A DNA stretch of 17,452 bases from JABDPF01 sp036351575. Lineage in GTDB: Bacteria; Pseudomonadota; Gammaproteobacteria; Xanthomonadales; SZUA-36. The position numbers and the translations under genes are program-made. Shown here piece by piece: positions 8,657 through 17,445 of the stretch; the stretch's first letter is position 1, and the number at the start of each line of letters is the position of its first letter. The stretch covers positions 1-17,452 of the forward strand of contig JAZBPJ010000196.1 in the NCBI GenBank assembly GCA_036351575.1, written 5' to 3'. The notes under the pieces were generated by a model. It had not been told where the DNA came from. It made no database searches and saw nothing but the letters and a program-made list of their open reading frames with translations.

Positions 8657-9040
8657 TTGACGAACCAACCATCTTCAGCGGACGGCATACCGTTCGAAAA
8701 CCTTCGGGACATGGTCATCAACGCCCTGGAGGACTTCAAGGCCATCGACATCCAGCAAATCGACGTGAGCGGGCAGAATCCGCTGACGGACCTGTTCGTG
8801 GTGGCGTCGGGCAGTTCGCTGCGTCATATCAAGTCGATGGCGGACAACCTCGTGGTCAAGGCCAAGGAAGCCGGTCATCCGCCGCTGGGTGTCGAGGGCA
8901 ACCGCCAGGCCGAGTGGGTGCTGGTCGACCTGAACGACATCATCGTGCACCTGATGCTGCCCCAGACACGGGCCTTCTACAACCTGGAAAAGCTCTGGGA
9001 AACCAGCAGCCAGAACCGCAGCCGCGCTCAACCCGAGTAA
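8657..9040 (+). CDS. rsfS: Ribosomal silencing factor RsfS
   Basis: Binds ribosomal protein uL14 on the large subunit and blocks subunit joining when nutrients are scarce. The protein has 127 residues (E. coli 105), with a longer N-terminus and a short polar tail. Family blocks present are DIQQIDVSG, LTDLFVVASGSSLRHIKSMAD, PLGVEGNRQAEWVLVDLNDIIVHLM and FYNLEKLW. The start is a TTG at 8657: an in-frame stop lies at 8648-8650, and the first in-frame ATG (8711) would cut into the conserved first helix. AAGG at 8643-8646, ten bases before, may be the binding site. It sits next to rlmH, another late large-subunit factor, as in most bacteria. Confidence 0.93.
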   Translation: MTNQPSSADGIPFENLRDMVINALEDFKAIDIQQIDVSGQNPLTDLFVVASGSSLRHIKSMADNLVVKAKEAGHPPLGVEGNRQAEWVLVDLNDIIVHLMLPQTRAFYNLEKLWETSSQNRSRAQPE

Positions 9041-9046
9041 GCGAAG

Positions 9047-9517
9047 ATGGAACTCACCGTCGTTGCCGTCGGCACGCGCATGCCGGGCTGGGTGCAGGAA
9101 GCGTGGTCCGAGTACGCGCGGCGTTTCCCGCGTGGCCTTGATCTGCAGCTTCGGGAAATCCCGATGCCCCGCCGGGGCCGGAACGCCGACGTTGCAGCCC
9201 TGAAAAAAACGGAAAGCGAGGCGCTGCTGGCGGCGGTGCCGCGCGGCAGCCGCGTGATCGCGCTGGACGAGGGCGGCAAACAGTGGTCAACGGTCGAATT
9301 GGCGCAAAAACTCGAACGCTGGATGCAAGAGGAAAACGGCGTGACTTTCATGGTCGGCGGTCCCGACGGGCTGTCTGCCGAGATCAGGAAGCAGGCGGCG
9401 GAGGTCTGGTCGCTGGGTCGGCTGACGCTTCCGCATCCCCTGGTGCGCGCGCTGCTGGCCGAGCAGCTCTACCGCGCCTGGACCATCACCCGGAACCACC
9501 CCTATCACCGCAGCTGA
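9047..9517 (+). CDS. rlmH: 23S rRNA (pseudouridine1915-N3)-methyltransferase
   Basis: A SPOUT-class methyltransferase that uses S-adenosylmethionine to methylate pseudouridine 1915 in helix 69 of 23S rRNA, acting on the assembled 70S ribosome. The protein has 156 residues, like the E. coli one (155). The SAM-binding glycine loop FMVGGPDGLS is at about 101-110. The knot-forming C-terminus LTLPHPLVRALLAEQLYRAW runs into NHPYHR at 150-155, the family's end signature. ATG 9047 follows rsfS by six bases. The gene is normally paired with rsfS, and both act on the large subunit interface. Confidence 0.97.
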   Translation: MELTVVAVGTRMPGWVQEAWSEYARRFPRGLDLQLREIPMPRRGRNADVAALKKTESEALLAAVPRGSRVIALDEGGKQWSTVELAQKLERWMQEENGVTFMVGGPDGLSAEIRKQAAEVWSLGRLTLPHPLVRALLAEQLYRAWTITRNHPYHRS

Positions 9518-9524
9518 AACGTAT

Positions 9525-10154
9525 ATGGAATCGAACCACGCTCCCGAAAACGCAATCGACCTGCTGCTGGCGTCCGCCTCGCCGCGTCGTCACGAACTGC
9601 TGGCCCAGATCGGCCTGCGCTTTCGTGTCGTCGTCGCCGCGGTCGACGAGGCGGTGCTCGACGGTGAATCTGCCGAGGATTACGTGCTCCGGCTCGCGCG
9701 CGCCAAGGCGCTGGAGGTGTTCGAACGCGAAGGCGGCGATGTGCCGGTGCTGGGCGCGGATACGGCGGTGATACTGGACGGGGACATCCTGTGCAAGCCG
9801 CGTGACCGATCCGAGGCGGAAGCCATGCTTGGCCGCCTGTCCGGAAGAACCCACGAGGTCTATTCCGCGGTGGCCGTTGCGACCGGCCCGGAGCGGGTGC
9901 TCGACGCGCTGAACGTGACCCGCGTCACCTTCGCCCGGCTGGAGCCCGAATGGATCGCATCGTACTGCGCTACCGGAGACCCGATGGACAAGGCGGGGGC
10001 CTACGGCGTGCAGGGCCGGGCGGCGGAACGGATCAGCCGTATCGAGGGCAGTTTTTCGGGGGTGATGGGGCTCCCTCTTTTCGAAACATCTCAATTACTT
10101 GAAGCCGTAAAGTGTTATTCTGGTTCAGTTTCGGTAACGGCAGGCCGCGCGTGA
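9525..10154 (+). CDS. maf: Maf/YhdE nucleoside triphosphate pyrophosphatase
   Basis: Hydrolyses non-canonical or excess nucleoside triphosphates to monophosphates; the YhdE branch prefers dTTP and UTP. The protein has 209 residues. The opening phosphate-binding motif SASPRR is at 17-22, the catalytic region VLGADTAVILDG near 82-93, and DKAGAYGVQG and GSFSGVMGLPL further on are as in E. coli YhdE. ATG 9525 comes seven bases after rlmH with no clear binding site, suggesting translational coupling. Its TGA overlaps the GTG start of rng by four bases (GTGA). The maf-rng pair is conserved; here mreBCD, its usual upstream neighbour in E. coli, is replaced by rlmH. Confidence 0.94.
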   Translation: MESNHAPENAIDLLLASASPRRHELLAQIGLRFRVVVAAVDEAVLDGESAEDYVLRLARAKALEVFEREGGDVPVLGADTAVILDGDILCKPRDRSEAEAMLGRLSGRTHEVYSAVAVATGPERVLDALNVTRVTFARLEPEWIASYCATGDPMDKAGAYGVQGRAAERISRIEGSFSGVMGLPLFETSQLLEAVKCYSGSVSVTAGRA

Positions 10155-11620
10155 GCGAAGAAATCCTGATCAATTCGACGCCATCCGAGTCCCGGGTAGC
10201 CCTGGTCGAGGGCGGCATGCTGCAGGAAGTCTGGATGGAGCGCGCCGGCAACACCGGCTTTATCGGCAATATTTACAAGGGCAGTGTCTCGCGGGTGCTG
10301 CCCGGCCTGCAGGCCGCTTTTGTCGATATCGGGCTTGAGCGCACGGCTTTTCTGCACGCGCGCGACATGGTGCGGCAGGACCCGCTCGCCGAGGAAGAGG
10401 AGGCCCGCCCCGAACCCCTGATATCCAACCTGCTGCGCCCCGGCGACCACGTGATCGTGCAGGTGATCAAGGATCCGCTGGGCAGCAAGGGCGCCCGCCT
10501 GACGACCAACATCAGCATTCCTTCCCGCTTCCTCGTGCTGCTTCCGGATTGTGACGTGATCGGGGTTTCCGCGCGCATCGAGGAAGAGGAAGAGCGCTTT
10601 CGCCTGAAAGACCTCGTCCACCGCCTGCGCAACGAGGAGCAGGGTCACGGCTACATCGTGCGCACCAACGCCGAGGGCGTGAACGATTTTGCCCTGTCGG
10701 CTGACATGGCGTATCTGCTGAAGGTCTGGCAGGCGGTCCGCGAACGTTGCGAGACGGCTTCCCCGACGACCTGTGTCTACGAGGACCTGTCTCTGCCGCT
10801 GCGGGCGCTGCGCGACATGATGCACGAGAAGGTCGACCGCGTGCGGATCGATTCCCGGGCGACGCTGGATGCCGCGCTCGAATTCGCCGGGCGCTTCCTG
10901 CCCGACTGGCTTGACCGCATCGAGGAATACTCGGCGGAGCGGCCGATATTCGACCTGTTCGGGGTCGAGGACGAAATCGAGAGCGCACTGCAGCCCACGG
11001 TACCCCTGAAATCGGGCGGATACCTCGTCTTTGACCAGACTGAGGCGATGACCACGGTGGACGTGAACACCGGGGGCTTCGTCGGCAACCGCAATGTCGA
11101 GGAGACGATCTACAAGACCAACCTGGAAGCCGTGCAGGCGCTGGCGCGGCAACTGCGCCTGCGCAACCTTGGCGGCATCATCATCATCGATTTCATCGAC
11201 ATGACGGACGAAGAGCATCGCCGCCAGCTGATGCGCGCGCTGGAGCGGGCGCTGGAGCGCGACCCGGTCAAGACCTCGGTCAGCGAGTTGTCGGCGCTGG
11301 GTCTCGTGGAGATGACGCGCAAGCGCACCACCGAGAGCCTGGAGCGCAGGCTGTGCGTGACCTGCCCGCAATGCGACGGGCGCGGCAGCATCAAGAGCAA
11401 TGAGACCGTCTGCCTGGAAATTTTTCGCGAGATCATGCGCTCCAGCCGGCAGTTCGAGGCCAGCACCCTGATGGTCCTGGCATCATCCCAGGTGGTCGAA
11501 AGGATCCTCGACGAACAGTCCGCCAACGTGGCCGAACTGGAAGAGCTGATCGGCAAAACCATCCGTTTCCAGCGTGAAGATCAGTATTCGCAGGAACAAT
11601 TCGACGTGGTACTGCTCTGA
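10151..11620 (+). CDS. rng: Ribonuclease G
   Basis: A single-strand endoribonuclease of the RNase E/G family that matures the 5' end of 16S rRNA and starts decay of some mRNAs. From GTG 10151 the protein has 489 residues, the same as E. coli RNase G. The S1-like RNA-binding domain follows the N-terminus (NIYKGSVSRVLPGLQAAFVDIG). The catalytic metal ligands are Asp304 (TVDVNTGGF) and Asp347 (IIIIDFIDM), at the same numbers as in E. coli. The CPQC zinc-link motif, used for dimerisation, comes after residue 400. GTG 10151 is chosen because it is preceded by AGG with six-base spacing and fits the family's N-terminus; another in-frame GTG at 10112 adds 13 unconserved residues. There is no RNase E-like C-terminal scaffold. 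Confidence 0.96.
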   Translation: MSEEILINSTPSESRVALVEGGMLQEVWMERAGNTGFIGNIYKGSVSRVLPGLQAAFVDIGLERTAFLHARDMVRQDPLAEEEEARPEPLISNLLRPGDHVIVQVIKDPLGSKGARLTTNISIPSRFLVLLPDCDVIGVSARIEEEEERFRLKDLVHRLRNEEQGHGYIVRTNAEGVNDFALSADMAYLLKVWQAVRERCETASPTTCVYEDLSLPLRALRDMMHEKVDRVRIDSRATLDAALEFAGRFLPDWLDRIEEYSAERPIFDLFGVEDEIESALQPTVPLKSGGYLVFDQTEAMTTVDVNTGGFVGNRNVEETIYKTNLEAVQALARQLRLRNLGGIIIIDFIDMTDEEHRRQLMRALERALERDPVKTSVSELSALGLVEMTRKRTTESLERRLCVTCPQCDGRGSIKSNETVCLEIFREIMRSSRQFEASTLMVLASSQVVERILDEQSANVAELEELIGKTIRFQREDQYSQEQFDVVLL

Positions 11621-11624
11621 CCCG

Positions 11625-14600
11625 ATGCTGATGCTCAAGACCTTTTTAAGGCGAGTCCGGACGCTGCTGTGGACGGCGTTCTCCATCATCGTGATCGTGC
11701 TCGCGGTTGGCGTTGGCGTCGGCAAACTGCTGATGCCGTACAGCGTTCACTATCAGCCCGAACTCGAGCAATGGCTCTCGAACGAGTTCGGGCAGGAAGT
11801 CACCCTCGACAGTTTCGAGGGCGAATGGACCGCGTTCGGTCCGCGCCTGGTCCTGCACGGGCTCAGGCTGCCGCGGGAGTTGGATGGTCCGGCAGCTGAA
11901 GCCGGTGAAGCGGTAATCGAATCGGCCGCGCTCGACGTCCGGCCCCTGAGTTACCTGCTGGCGGGCCGTCCCCTGTACAACTTCCGCCTGATCGGGGCGG
12001 ATTTCGAACTGGAACGATCCATGGACGGGGTCTACAGCCTGTCCGGTTTCGGCGTCACGGCGAGGGCCGGAGAAGGCTCGGTGCTTTCCCGCCTGGCGCG
12101 TCTCGGTGAAGTCGTGCTCGAGGATTCCAGCCTGCAGTATCACGACGCTCAGCGGAATGTCCGCCTGGCTGCGGCCCGCATCAATGGCCGGCTTGTGCTC
12201 GACGGTGACCGGCTCGCCGCCAGCGTCGAGGCATACCTGTACGATCGCCGCAGCCAGCTGGAATACGGCGAGATGCGCGGCACCCTGGCGTTGTCGTTTG
12301 ATGACGAACAAAAGGTCGTGGAGGCCGATTGGCACGCAAACGGCCAGCGCCTGATGCTGGCCTCCTTTCAGGGCAAAGTGCCGGAAAGTCCTTTTTTACC
12401 GTTGACGGGCTGGTTGAGCGGCGAGGTATGGGGCGGCTGGTCGCGCGGGGCCGGCCACCGGGTCAACGGTGATGTGAACCTGCTGGACGCACTGATAGCG
12501 AGCGAACAGGCGGATTTCGACCTCAGCAGCCTCGACGCGCGTTTTCGCTGGCGGTTCCGCGGTGAAGAAAACTGGAACCTGCACCTGGCCGATTTCCGCC
12601 TGGAGCGCGACGGCGAGACCTGGAACACGCCGCGGCTCAGCCTGGCGCGCAATGTCGAAGACAGCATCGGGTTGTGGATCAGCGCCGACGAATTGCCCCT
12701 CGGGGCGCCCCTGAACATTACGCGTGACATCATGTCCGTTTACGGCAAGGGCTGGCCGGACAAGCTGCCGGCCCGCGGTGACGGCGAAATCCGTGACCTG
12801 GATCTCGTGCTGAACCCGGAATGGGACCTGCGCCTGGTCCGCGGGCGAATCCGCAACGCCAGCGTCGCGGGAAATGACCGCTGGCCGGGTTTGCAGGGAC
12901 TGAATGCTGATATCGACATGCAGGGCGGCTCCGGCCTGGTGCGCATGGCCGGCGAACAGGTCACGGTGGACTGGCCGCGGATGTTTCGTGAGCCGCTGGG
13001 TCTCCGTCTTCCCGAATGCCTGGTGGAAGTCGAGTGGGGAGAGCACTGGCGCACCCGCCTGAGGGGCTGCGCGCTGGAAAATGCCGATGCTGCGATCAGC
13101 GGCGATATTCTCCTGCTGGGCAACGAAGGAAAGCCGGTTATCGACGCCAACCTGCGCGTTCTGCGGGCGAACGTCGGACGGCTGGACCCCTACTGGCCCG
13201 AAGCCACGATGCCGGATACCGTCAAGGAATGGCTGCGCCGGGCCCTGCTGGCCGGTGAAGTGCGCACCGGCCGTGCGCTGATCCGCGGCGACCTGGATGA
13301 TTTTCCGTTCCGGAACGGCGGCGGCCGCTTCGAGGCAGTGGCCTGGATCGAGGACGTGGAACTCAAATACCTGGAGGATTGGCCGGGAGTCAGCCAGGTC
13401 AGCGCGGTGGCGCGTTTCGTGGGGCCGTCTTTTGAAGCGGTCGGCCAGGCGGGAGATACGGCGGGTTCCGCCGTGGATTTCGTGCACGCGCGAATCCGCG
13501 ACATGAAGCAGGCCGAACTGGAAGTCGAGTACCGCACGGAAAGCGACCTTCCAGCCCTGCTGGACTTCGTGCAGCAGACACCGCTTCAGCGCCAGGTCGG
13601 CATCGACCTCGAGCAGTTTGAATTTACCGGTTCGGCATCGGTTACCGGAGCGATCCGAGCGCCGCTCGGCAGCACGCCCGGTGAACTGTCGGTGGATGGA
13701 ACCGTGGAACTGGACGGTGCGGGATTCAGGGAGCCGCGTCAGGAAATCACGATCGAAGAGGTTGCCGGGGCTGTACGGTACAGCGAGCGCGGTTTTTCCG
13801 GCGCAGACCTCGACGCGTTCGCGCTTGGCAGCCCGGCGTCGCTCGACATCATGGCCAGCGCCGACGGCCGGGAAAAATTCCGGGCCGCGATTCAGGGCAA
13901 CTTTCCGGCGCGCGACGTGCTCACCGACGAAGACTTGCGCAAGACGCTGGGATTGCTGGAAGGCATGGACGGCAGCAGTGACTGGACGATCGCCCTCGAA
14001 GTCGCTGCGGACGGCAGTGACCGGGAAGCCAGCGTGGACCTGGTCGCGCGCTCGGACCTGGTCGGCGTGAGCCTCGGCTTGCCGCCGCCATTTGACAAGG
14101 CGCCCGCAGAGCCCTGGCCGTTTGAGCTGAACTATCCGCTGGATGGCAGCGGCCGGCCGCTCGATATCCTCATTTCGGACCGGGCCGCGATCCGGCTGAT
14201 GCTGCCCGCAGCGCAGACCGCGCCCAGCAGCGTTCTGATCAACCTGGACGGCCGGCTGGCGGCGCTACCGCCCGAGGGCAGGGTGCGTATCGAGGGGCAT
14301 GTCGATCGCCTGGACGGCGATGGCTGGGTCAGGGCGATCATCGAAGAGATCGGGCGCGGCGCCGGAATGGCCGGGCTGGAACTCGAACGAAGTGAACTGG
14401 TCGTGAACGAATTGCTGTTCCTGGACCGCCTGTTTGCGGACGTGGAACTGGTGATGGACCTGCAGGAAAGCGACTTGCGCACCGTGTTCCGGTCGAACGA
14501 CATCGACGGCACGGTGCGGTTCAGGGCGTTTGACGCAGGCCCCGGAAGTCTCAGCGCCGAGTTTGAACGCTTGTCGCTGGGCGCGCCGCAGTCCTCGGGC

Positions 14601-15443
14601 ATGAGGCTGGAAACCAACCCCAAGGACCTGCCCGCGCTGCATCTTTTCGCGCGTTCATTCGCCTACCACGGGGTCGAACTGGGTGAAACGCGCATCGAGG
14701 CGTTTCCGACCGCTGACGGCTTGCGGTTCGAAATGGTGGATGCGCATTCCGACGCGATCTCGGTGCAGGCCAGCGGCGACTGGGTGCTGGCCGAAGACGG
14801 GCACCGGTCGGATTTTCGCATCAACATGACGTCGGAATCGCTGGGGGACTTCCTGGCGTCGATGGACATCACGCCATCGGTAGAGGGCGGGCAAACGATG
14901 GTCAAGTTCAACGCATGGTGGCATGGCACACCCGGCTTGTTCGCTCTTTCACGGCTCAATGGCCAGTTGGATTTCAGCGTCGTGGGCGGCACCATCACCG
15001 GTGCGGACGCGGGCGCCGGACGCCTGCTCGGGCTGGTCAGTTTCACCGCCCTGCCCAAGCGCCTGGCGCTGGATTTTCGGGACGTGTTCGAGTCCGGATT
15101 CCATTTCGACGAGGCCGGGGGCAGCTTTACGCTTGAAAACGGGGTGGCCAGCACCGAGAACATGTTCCTGAAGTCGAGTTCGGCCAGCATTGACGTCACC
15201 GGCCGGACCGATCTCGTTGAACGCCAATACGACCAGTTGATTACCATTCGGCCCGGCGTCGGCAACACGCTGCCGATCATCGGCGCGCTGGCGGGAGGCC
15301 CCGGCGGCGCCGCGGCAGGATTGGCCCTGCAGGGTTTGCTGCACGAATCGCTGGCAGAAGCGACCAAGGTGCGTTATGCCATCAGCGGCAGCTGGGACGA
15401 ACCGGAGATCGAACCCGTCGAAGTGGAGCGGGCAGGAGGATAG
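11625..15443 (+). CDS. yhdP: YhdP family AsmA-like envelope protein
   Basis: A member of the AsmA-like family that, with TamB and YdbH in E. coli, moves phospholipids from the inner to the outer membrane. The protein has 1272 residues (E. coli YhdP 1266). A single membrane anchor spans about residues 13-34, after a basic start (KTFLRRVR). The remainder is periplasmic and rich in beta strands, as expected for the long groove-shaped bridge. The C-terminal AsmA-like domain ends with a glycine/alanine-rich amphipathic stretch (ALAGGPGGAAAG, around 1222-1233) and the family's GSWDEPEIEP tail. ATG 11625 lies four bases after rng; ATG 11631 is an alternative. tldD follows after two bases, the same order as in E. 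coli (rng-yhdP-tldD). Confidence 0.92.
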   Translation: MLMLKTFLRRVRTLLWTAFSIIVIVLAVGVGVGKLLMPYSVHYQPELEQWLSNEFGQEVTLDSFEGEWTAFGPRLVLHGLRLPRELDGPAAEAGEAVIESAALDVRPLSYLLAGRPLYNFRLIGADFELERSMDGVYSLSGFGVTARAGEGSVLSRLARLGEVVLEDSSLQYHDAQRNVRLAAARINGRLVLDGDRLAASVEAYLYDRRSQLEYGEMRGTLALSFDDEQKVVEADWHANGQRLMLASFQGKVPESPFLPLTGWLSGEVWGGWSRGAGHRVNGDVNLLDALIASEQADFDLSSLDARFRWRFRGEENWNLHLADFRLERDGETWNTPRLSLARNVEDSIGLWISADELPLGAPLNITRDIMSVYGKGWPDKLPARGDGEIRDLDLVLNPEWDLRLVRGRIRNASVAGNDRWPGLQGLNADIDMQGGSGLVRMAGEQVTVDWPRMFREPLGLRLPECLVEVEWGEHWRTRLRGCALENADAAISGDILLLGNEGKPVIDANLRVLRANVGRLDPYWPEATMPDTVKEWLRRALLAGEVRTGRALIRGDLDDFPFRNGGGRFEAVAWIEDVELKYLEDWPGVSQVSAVARFVGPSFEAVGQAGDTAGSAVDFVHARIRDMKQAELEVEYRTESDLPALLDFVQQTPLQRQVGIDLEQFEFTGSASVTGAIRAPLGSTPGELSVDGTVELDGAGFREPRQEITIEEVAGAVRYSERGFSGADLDAFALGSPASLDIMASADGREKFRAAIQGNFPARDVLTDEDLRKTLGLLEGMDGSSDWTIALEVAADGSDREASVDLVARSDLVGVSLGLPPPFDKAPAEPWPFELNYPLDGSGRPLDILISDRAAIRLMLPAAQTAPSSVLINLDGRLAALPPEGRVRIEGHVDRLDGDGWVRAIIEEIGRGAGMAGLELERSELVVNELLFLDRLFADVELVMDLQESDLRTVFRSNDIDGTVRFRAFDAGPGSLSAEFERLSLGAPQSSGMRLETNPKDLPALHLFARSFAYHGVELGETRIEAFPTADGLRFEMVDAHSDAISVQASGDWVLAEDGHRSDFRINMTSESLGDFLASMDITPSVEGGQTMVKFNAWWHGTPGLFALSRLNGQLDFSVVGGTITGADAGAGRLLGLVSFTALPKRLALDFRDVFESGFHFDEAGGSFTLENGVASTENMFLKSSSASIDVTGRTDLVERQYDQLITIRPGVGNTLPIIGALAGGPGGAAAGLALQGLLHESLAEATKVRYAISGSWDEPEIEPVEVERAGG
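15434..15439 (+). promoter_or_regulatory. Strong ribosome binding site of tldD
   Basis: AGGAGG sits six bases before ATG 15446, inside the last codons of yhdP. It is the best Shine-Dalgarno sequence noticed in the window and fixes the tldD start. Confidence 0.85.
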
Positions 15444-15445
15444 CA

Positions 15446-16888
15446 ATGAATCAAGCTCTGAAGCAGGCGGAAAAAGTATTGCTGGAGCCGGGCGGAATCG
15501 ACCGCGCGGGGCTCGAGCGCGTCCTGTCCAGGCTGATGGGTCCGGCCATCGATGCGGGCGACCTCTATTTCCAGTCCACCGTGCAGGAAAGCTGGGTTCT
15601 CGAAGACGGCCTGGTGCGCAGCGGAAACCACTCGGCGGAGCAGGGTGTGGGTATCCGTGCGATCGCCGGGGAAAAAACGGGTTTTGCCTACGCCGATGAA
15701 ATCCGCATGCCGGCCATGCTGCGGGCTTCCGGGTCGGCGCGCGCCATCGCCCGGCAGGGCCGAAGCGGCACCGTGCAGGCCTGGAAACGCAGCCAGCCGC
15801 GACCGCTGTACGGCGCGGACAATCCGATCGACGGAATGAGCGCGGCCGCCAAGGTCGACCTGCTGCGCCAGGTCGACGCTTATGCACGCTCAAAGGACCC
15901 GCGGGTCAGCCAGGTCGTCGTCAGCATGGCTTCGACTTACGAGACCGTGCTCATCGCGTCCACCGACGGCACCCTCGCGGCCGACGTGCGGCCGCTGGTG
16001 CGTTTGAACGTCAGCGTCATTGCCGAGCAGAACGGCCGCCGGGAGCAGGGCAGCGACGGCGGCGGCGGCCGTTTCCCGTACTCGGTCCTGGTCGACAACG
16101 ACGCCTGGCGCGGCATGGCCGACGAGGCGGTGCGCCAGGCGCTGATCAACCTGGAGGCGCGCCCCGCGCCGGCCGGAACGATGACCGTCGTGCTCGGGCC
16201 GGGCTGGCCCGGCGTGCTGCTGCACGAAGCGGTCGGGCACGGGCTCGAAGGCGACTTCAATCGCAAGCAAACCTCGGCATTCACCGGCCGTATCGGAGAG
16301 CAGGTTGCGGCGCCGGGCGTGACGGTCGTGGACGACGGCACCCTGGAGCGGCGGCGCGGGTCCCTGACCGTCGACGACGAGGGCACGCCGACGCAGCGCA
16401 ACGTGCTGATCGAAAACGGGGTGCTGCGGGGCTACCTCCAGGACAAGCTCAACGCCGGCCTGATGGGGGTTGCGCCGACCGGCAACGGCCGCCGCGAATC
16501 GTTCGCGCACCTGCCGATGCCGCGCATGACCAATACCTTCATGCTGGCCGGTGATCACGAGCCGGATGAAATCATTGCATCGGTGGACCGTGGAATTTAC
16601 GCGGTCAATTTCGCGGGCGGCCAGGTCGACATCACGTCCGGGCGCTTCGTGTTTTCGGCCAGCGAGGCCTACCTGGTCGAAAAAGGAAAGATCGTTTGCC
16701 CGGTGAAGGGCGCGACCCTGATCGGCAACGGGCCGGATGCGATGACCCGCGTGTCCATGGTCGGCAACGACCTTGCGCTGGACAAGGGTGTCGGAGTCTG
16801 CGGCAAGGAAGGGCAGAGCGTGCCGGTCGGTGTCGGCCAGCCCACCCTGAAAATCGATGGCCTGACGGTGGGCGGAACCGAAGGGTGA
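15446..16888 (+). CDS. tldD: Metalloprotease TldD
   Basis: Subunit of the TldD/TldE (PmbA) zinc protease, which degrades unfolded peptides and in E. coli processes microcin B17 and the CcdA antitoxin. The protein has 480 residues (E. coli 481). The zinc motif HEAVGH is at 260-265, with His260, Glu261 and His264. The third ligand is Cys452 in GVGVCGKEG, giving the same spacing as His262/His266/Cys454 of E. coli TldD, so the active site is complete. Family blocks FNRKQTSAFTGRIGEQV and YAVNFAGGQVDITSG are present. It is the last gene of the long plus-strand run. The next gene is convergent only five bases away, leaving no room for a terminator. No peptide natural-product cluster is nearby, so a general proteolytic role is likely. 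Confidence 0.97.
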   Translation: MNQALKQAEKVLLEPGGIDRAGLERVLSRLMGPAIDAGDLYFQSTVQESWVLEDGLVRSGNHSAEQGVGIRAIAGEKTGFAYADEIRMPAMLRASGSARAIARQGRSGTVQAWKRSQPRPLYGADNPIDGMSAAAKVDLLRQVDAYARSKDPRVSQVVVSMASTYETVLIASTDGTLAADVRPLVRLNVSVIAEQNGRREQGSDGGGGRFPYSVLVDNDAWRGMADEAVRQALINLEARPAPAGTMTVVLGPGWPGVLLHEAVGHGLEGDFNRKQTSAFTGRIGEQVAAPGVTVVDDGTLERRRGSLTVDDEGTPTQRNVLIENGVLRGYLQDKLNAGLMGVAPTGNGRRESFAHLPMPRMTNTFMLAGDHEPDEIIASVDRGIYAVNFAGGQVDITSGRFVFSASEAYLVEKGKIVCPVKGATLIGNGPDAMTRVSMVGNDLALDKGVGVCGKEGQSVPVGVGQPTLKIDGLTVGGTEG

Positions 16889-16893
16889 CCGCC

Positions 16894-17445
16894 TCAGCGT
16901 ACGGGCACGGGGGGGAGCGGGGCGCTTTCGTCCAGTCCCCTGAGCAGCCTGAACAGCGACCGCGCCGCCGCGGGCGGTTTGTTTCTCTCTTTCTCCCGGA
17001 GCGCGTTACGCAGCAGTTGCCGAATGGCCTGAGCGTCGGCGTCACGCCGCAGTTCAATCAGTTCGCCGATCGCCTGGTCGCCGGCTTCGATCAGGTGGTC
17101 ACGCCAGGCCTCGCTGCGGTGCTGGCGTGCATTGAGCTGCCGCGCCGACTCGTCGAGCGAATCCAGCGCCGCGCGAATGTCTTCGGCACTTTCACGCCGC
17201 AGCATTTTGGCGACGAACTGGAGTTGACGCTTGCGCGCGGAATGCGAGCGGATTGCGCGGGCGCGCTCGATCTCGTCCCGCAGACCCCCGTCGAGCGGCA
17301 TGGCGGCCAGGTCGGCGGCGGGCAGGCCGATCAGGCGGGCGGCCAGCGACCGCACCTCCTGCGCATCGCGCTTGCGCTGGCTTTTACTGACCGGTTCCGC
17401 GCTGTCGGTAAAATCCTTGCTTTCTTCAACCATACTGACGACCAT
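16894..17445 (-). CDS. yjgA: YjgA/DarP ribosome-associated protein
   Basis: Small helical protein of the DUF615 family that associates with the 50S precursor and aids late assembly at the peptidyl-transferase centre (DarP). It has 183 residues, as in E. coli. Recognisable blocks are VSKSQRKRDAQEVRSL at the start, ARKRQLQFVAKMLRR in the middle, and the basic RNALREKERNKPPAAARSLFRLLR near the end, all strongly conserved. Two in-frame ATGs are possible: 17445, with a purine stretch directly against it, and 17433, which has GGGA twelve bases upstream; neither is decisive. It converges on tldD. In many gammaproteobacteria yjgA is divergent from pmbA/tldE, which would lie just past the right edge. 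Confidence 0.94.
   Translation of the reverse strand: MVVSMVEESKDFTDSAEPVSKSQRKRDAQEVRSLAARLIGLPAADLAAMPLDGGLRDEIERARAIRSHSARKRQLQFVAKMLRRESAEDIRAALDSLDESARQLNARQHRSEAWRDHLIEAGDQAIGELIELRRDADAQAIRQLLRNALREKERNKPPAAARSLFRLLRGLDESAPLPPVPVR

Noticed and set aside
10115..11371. Minus-strand frame of 418 codons opposite rng
   Set aside because: It is antisense to the catalytic domain of RNase G, with no recognisable motif and a composition typical of shadow frames in GC-rich DNA.
12396..13487. Minus-strand frame of 363 codons inside yhdP
   Set aside because: It is antisense to the yhdP coding sequence, with no binding site or family resemblance.
15446..17445. Microcin or other peptide natural-product cluster around tldD
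   Set aside because: TldD can process such peptides, but there is no precursor peptide, cyclodehydratase or exporter here; the neighbours are housekeeping genes.
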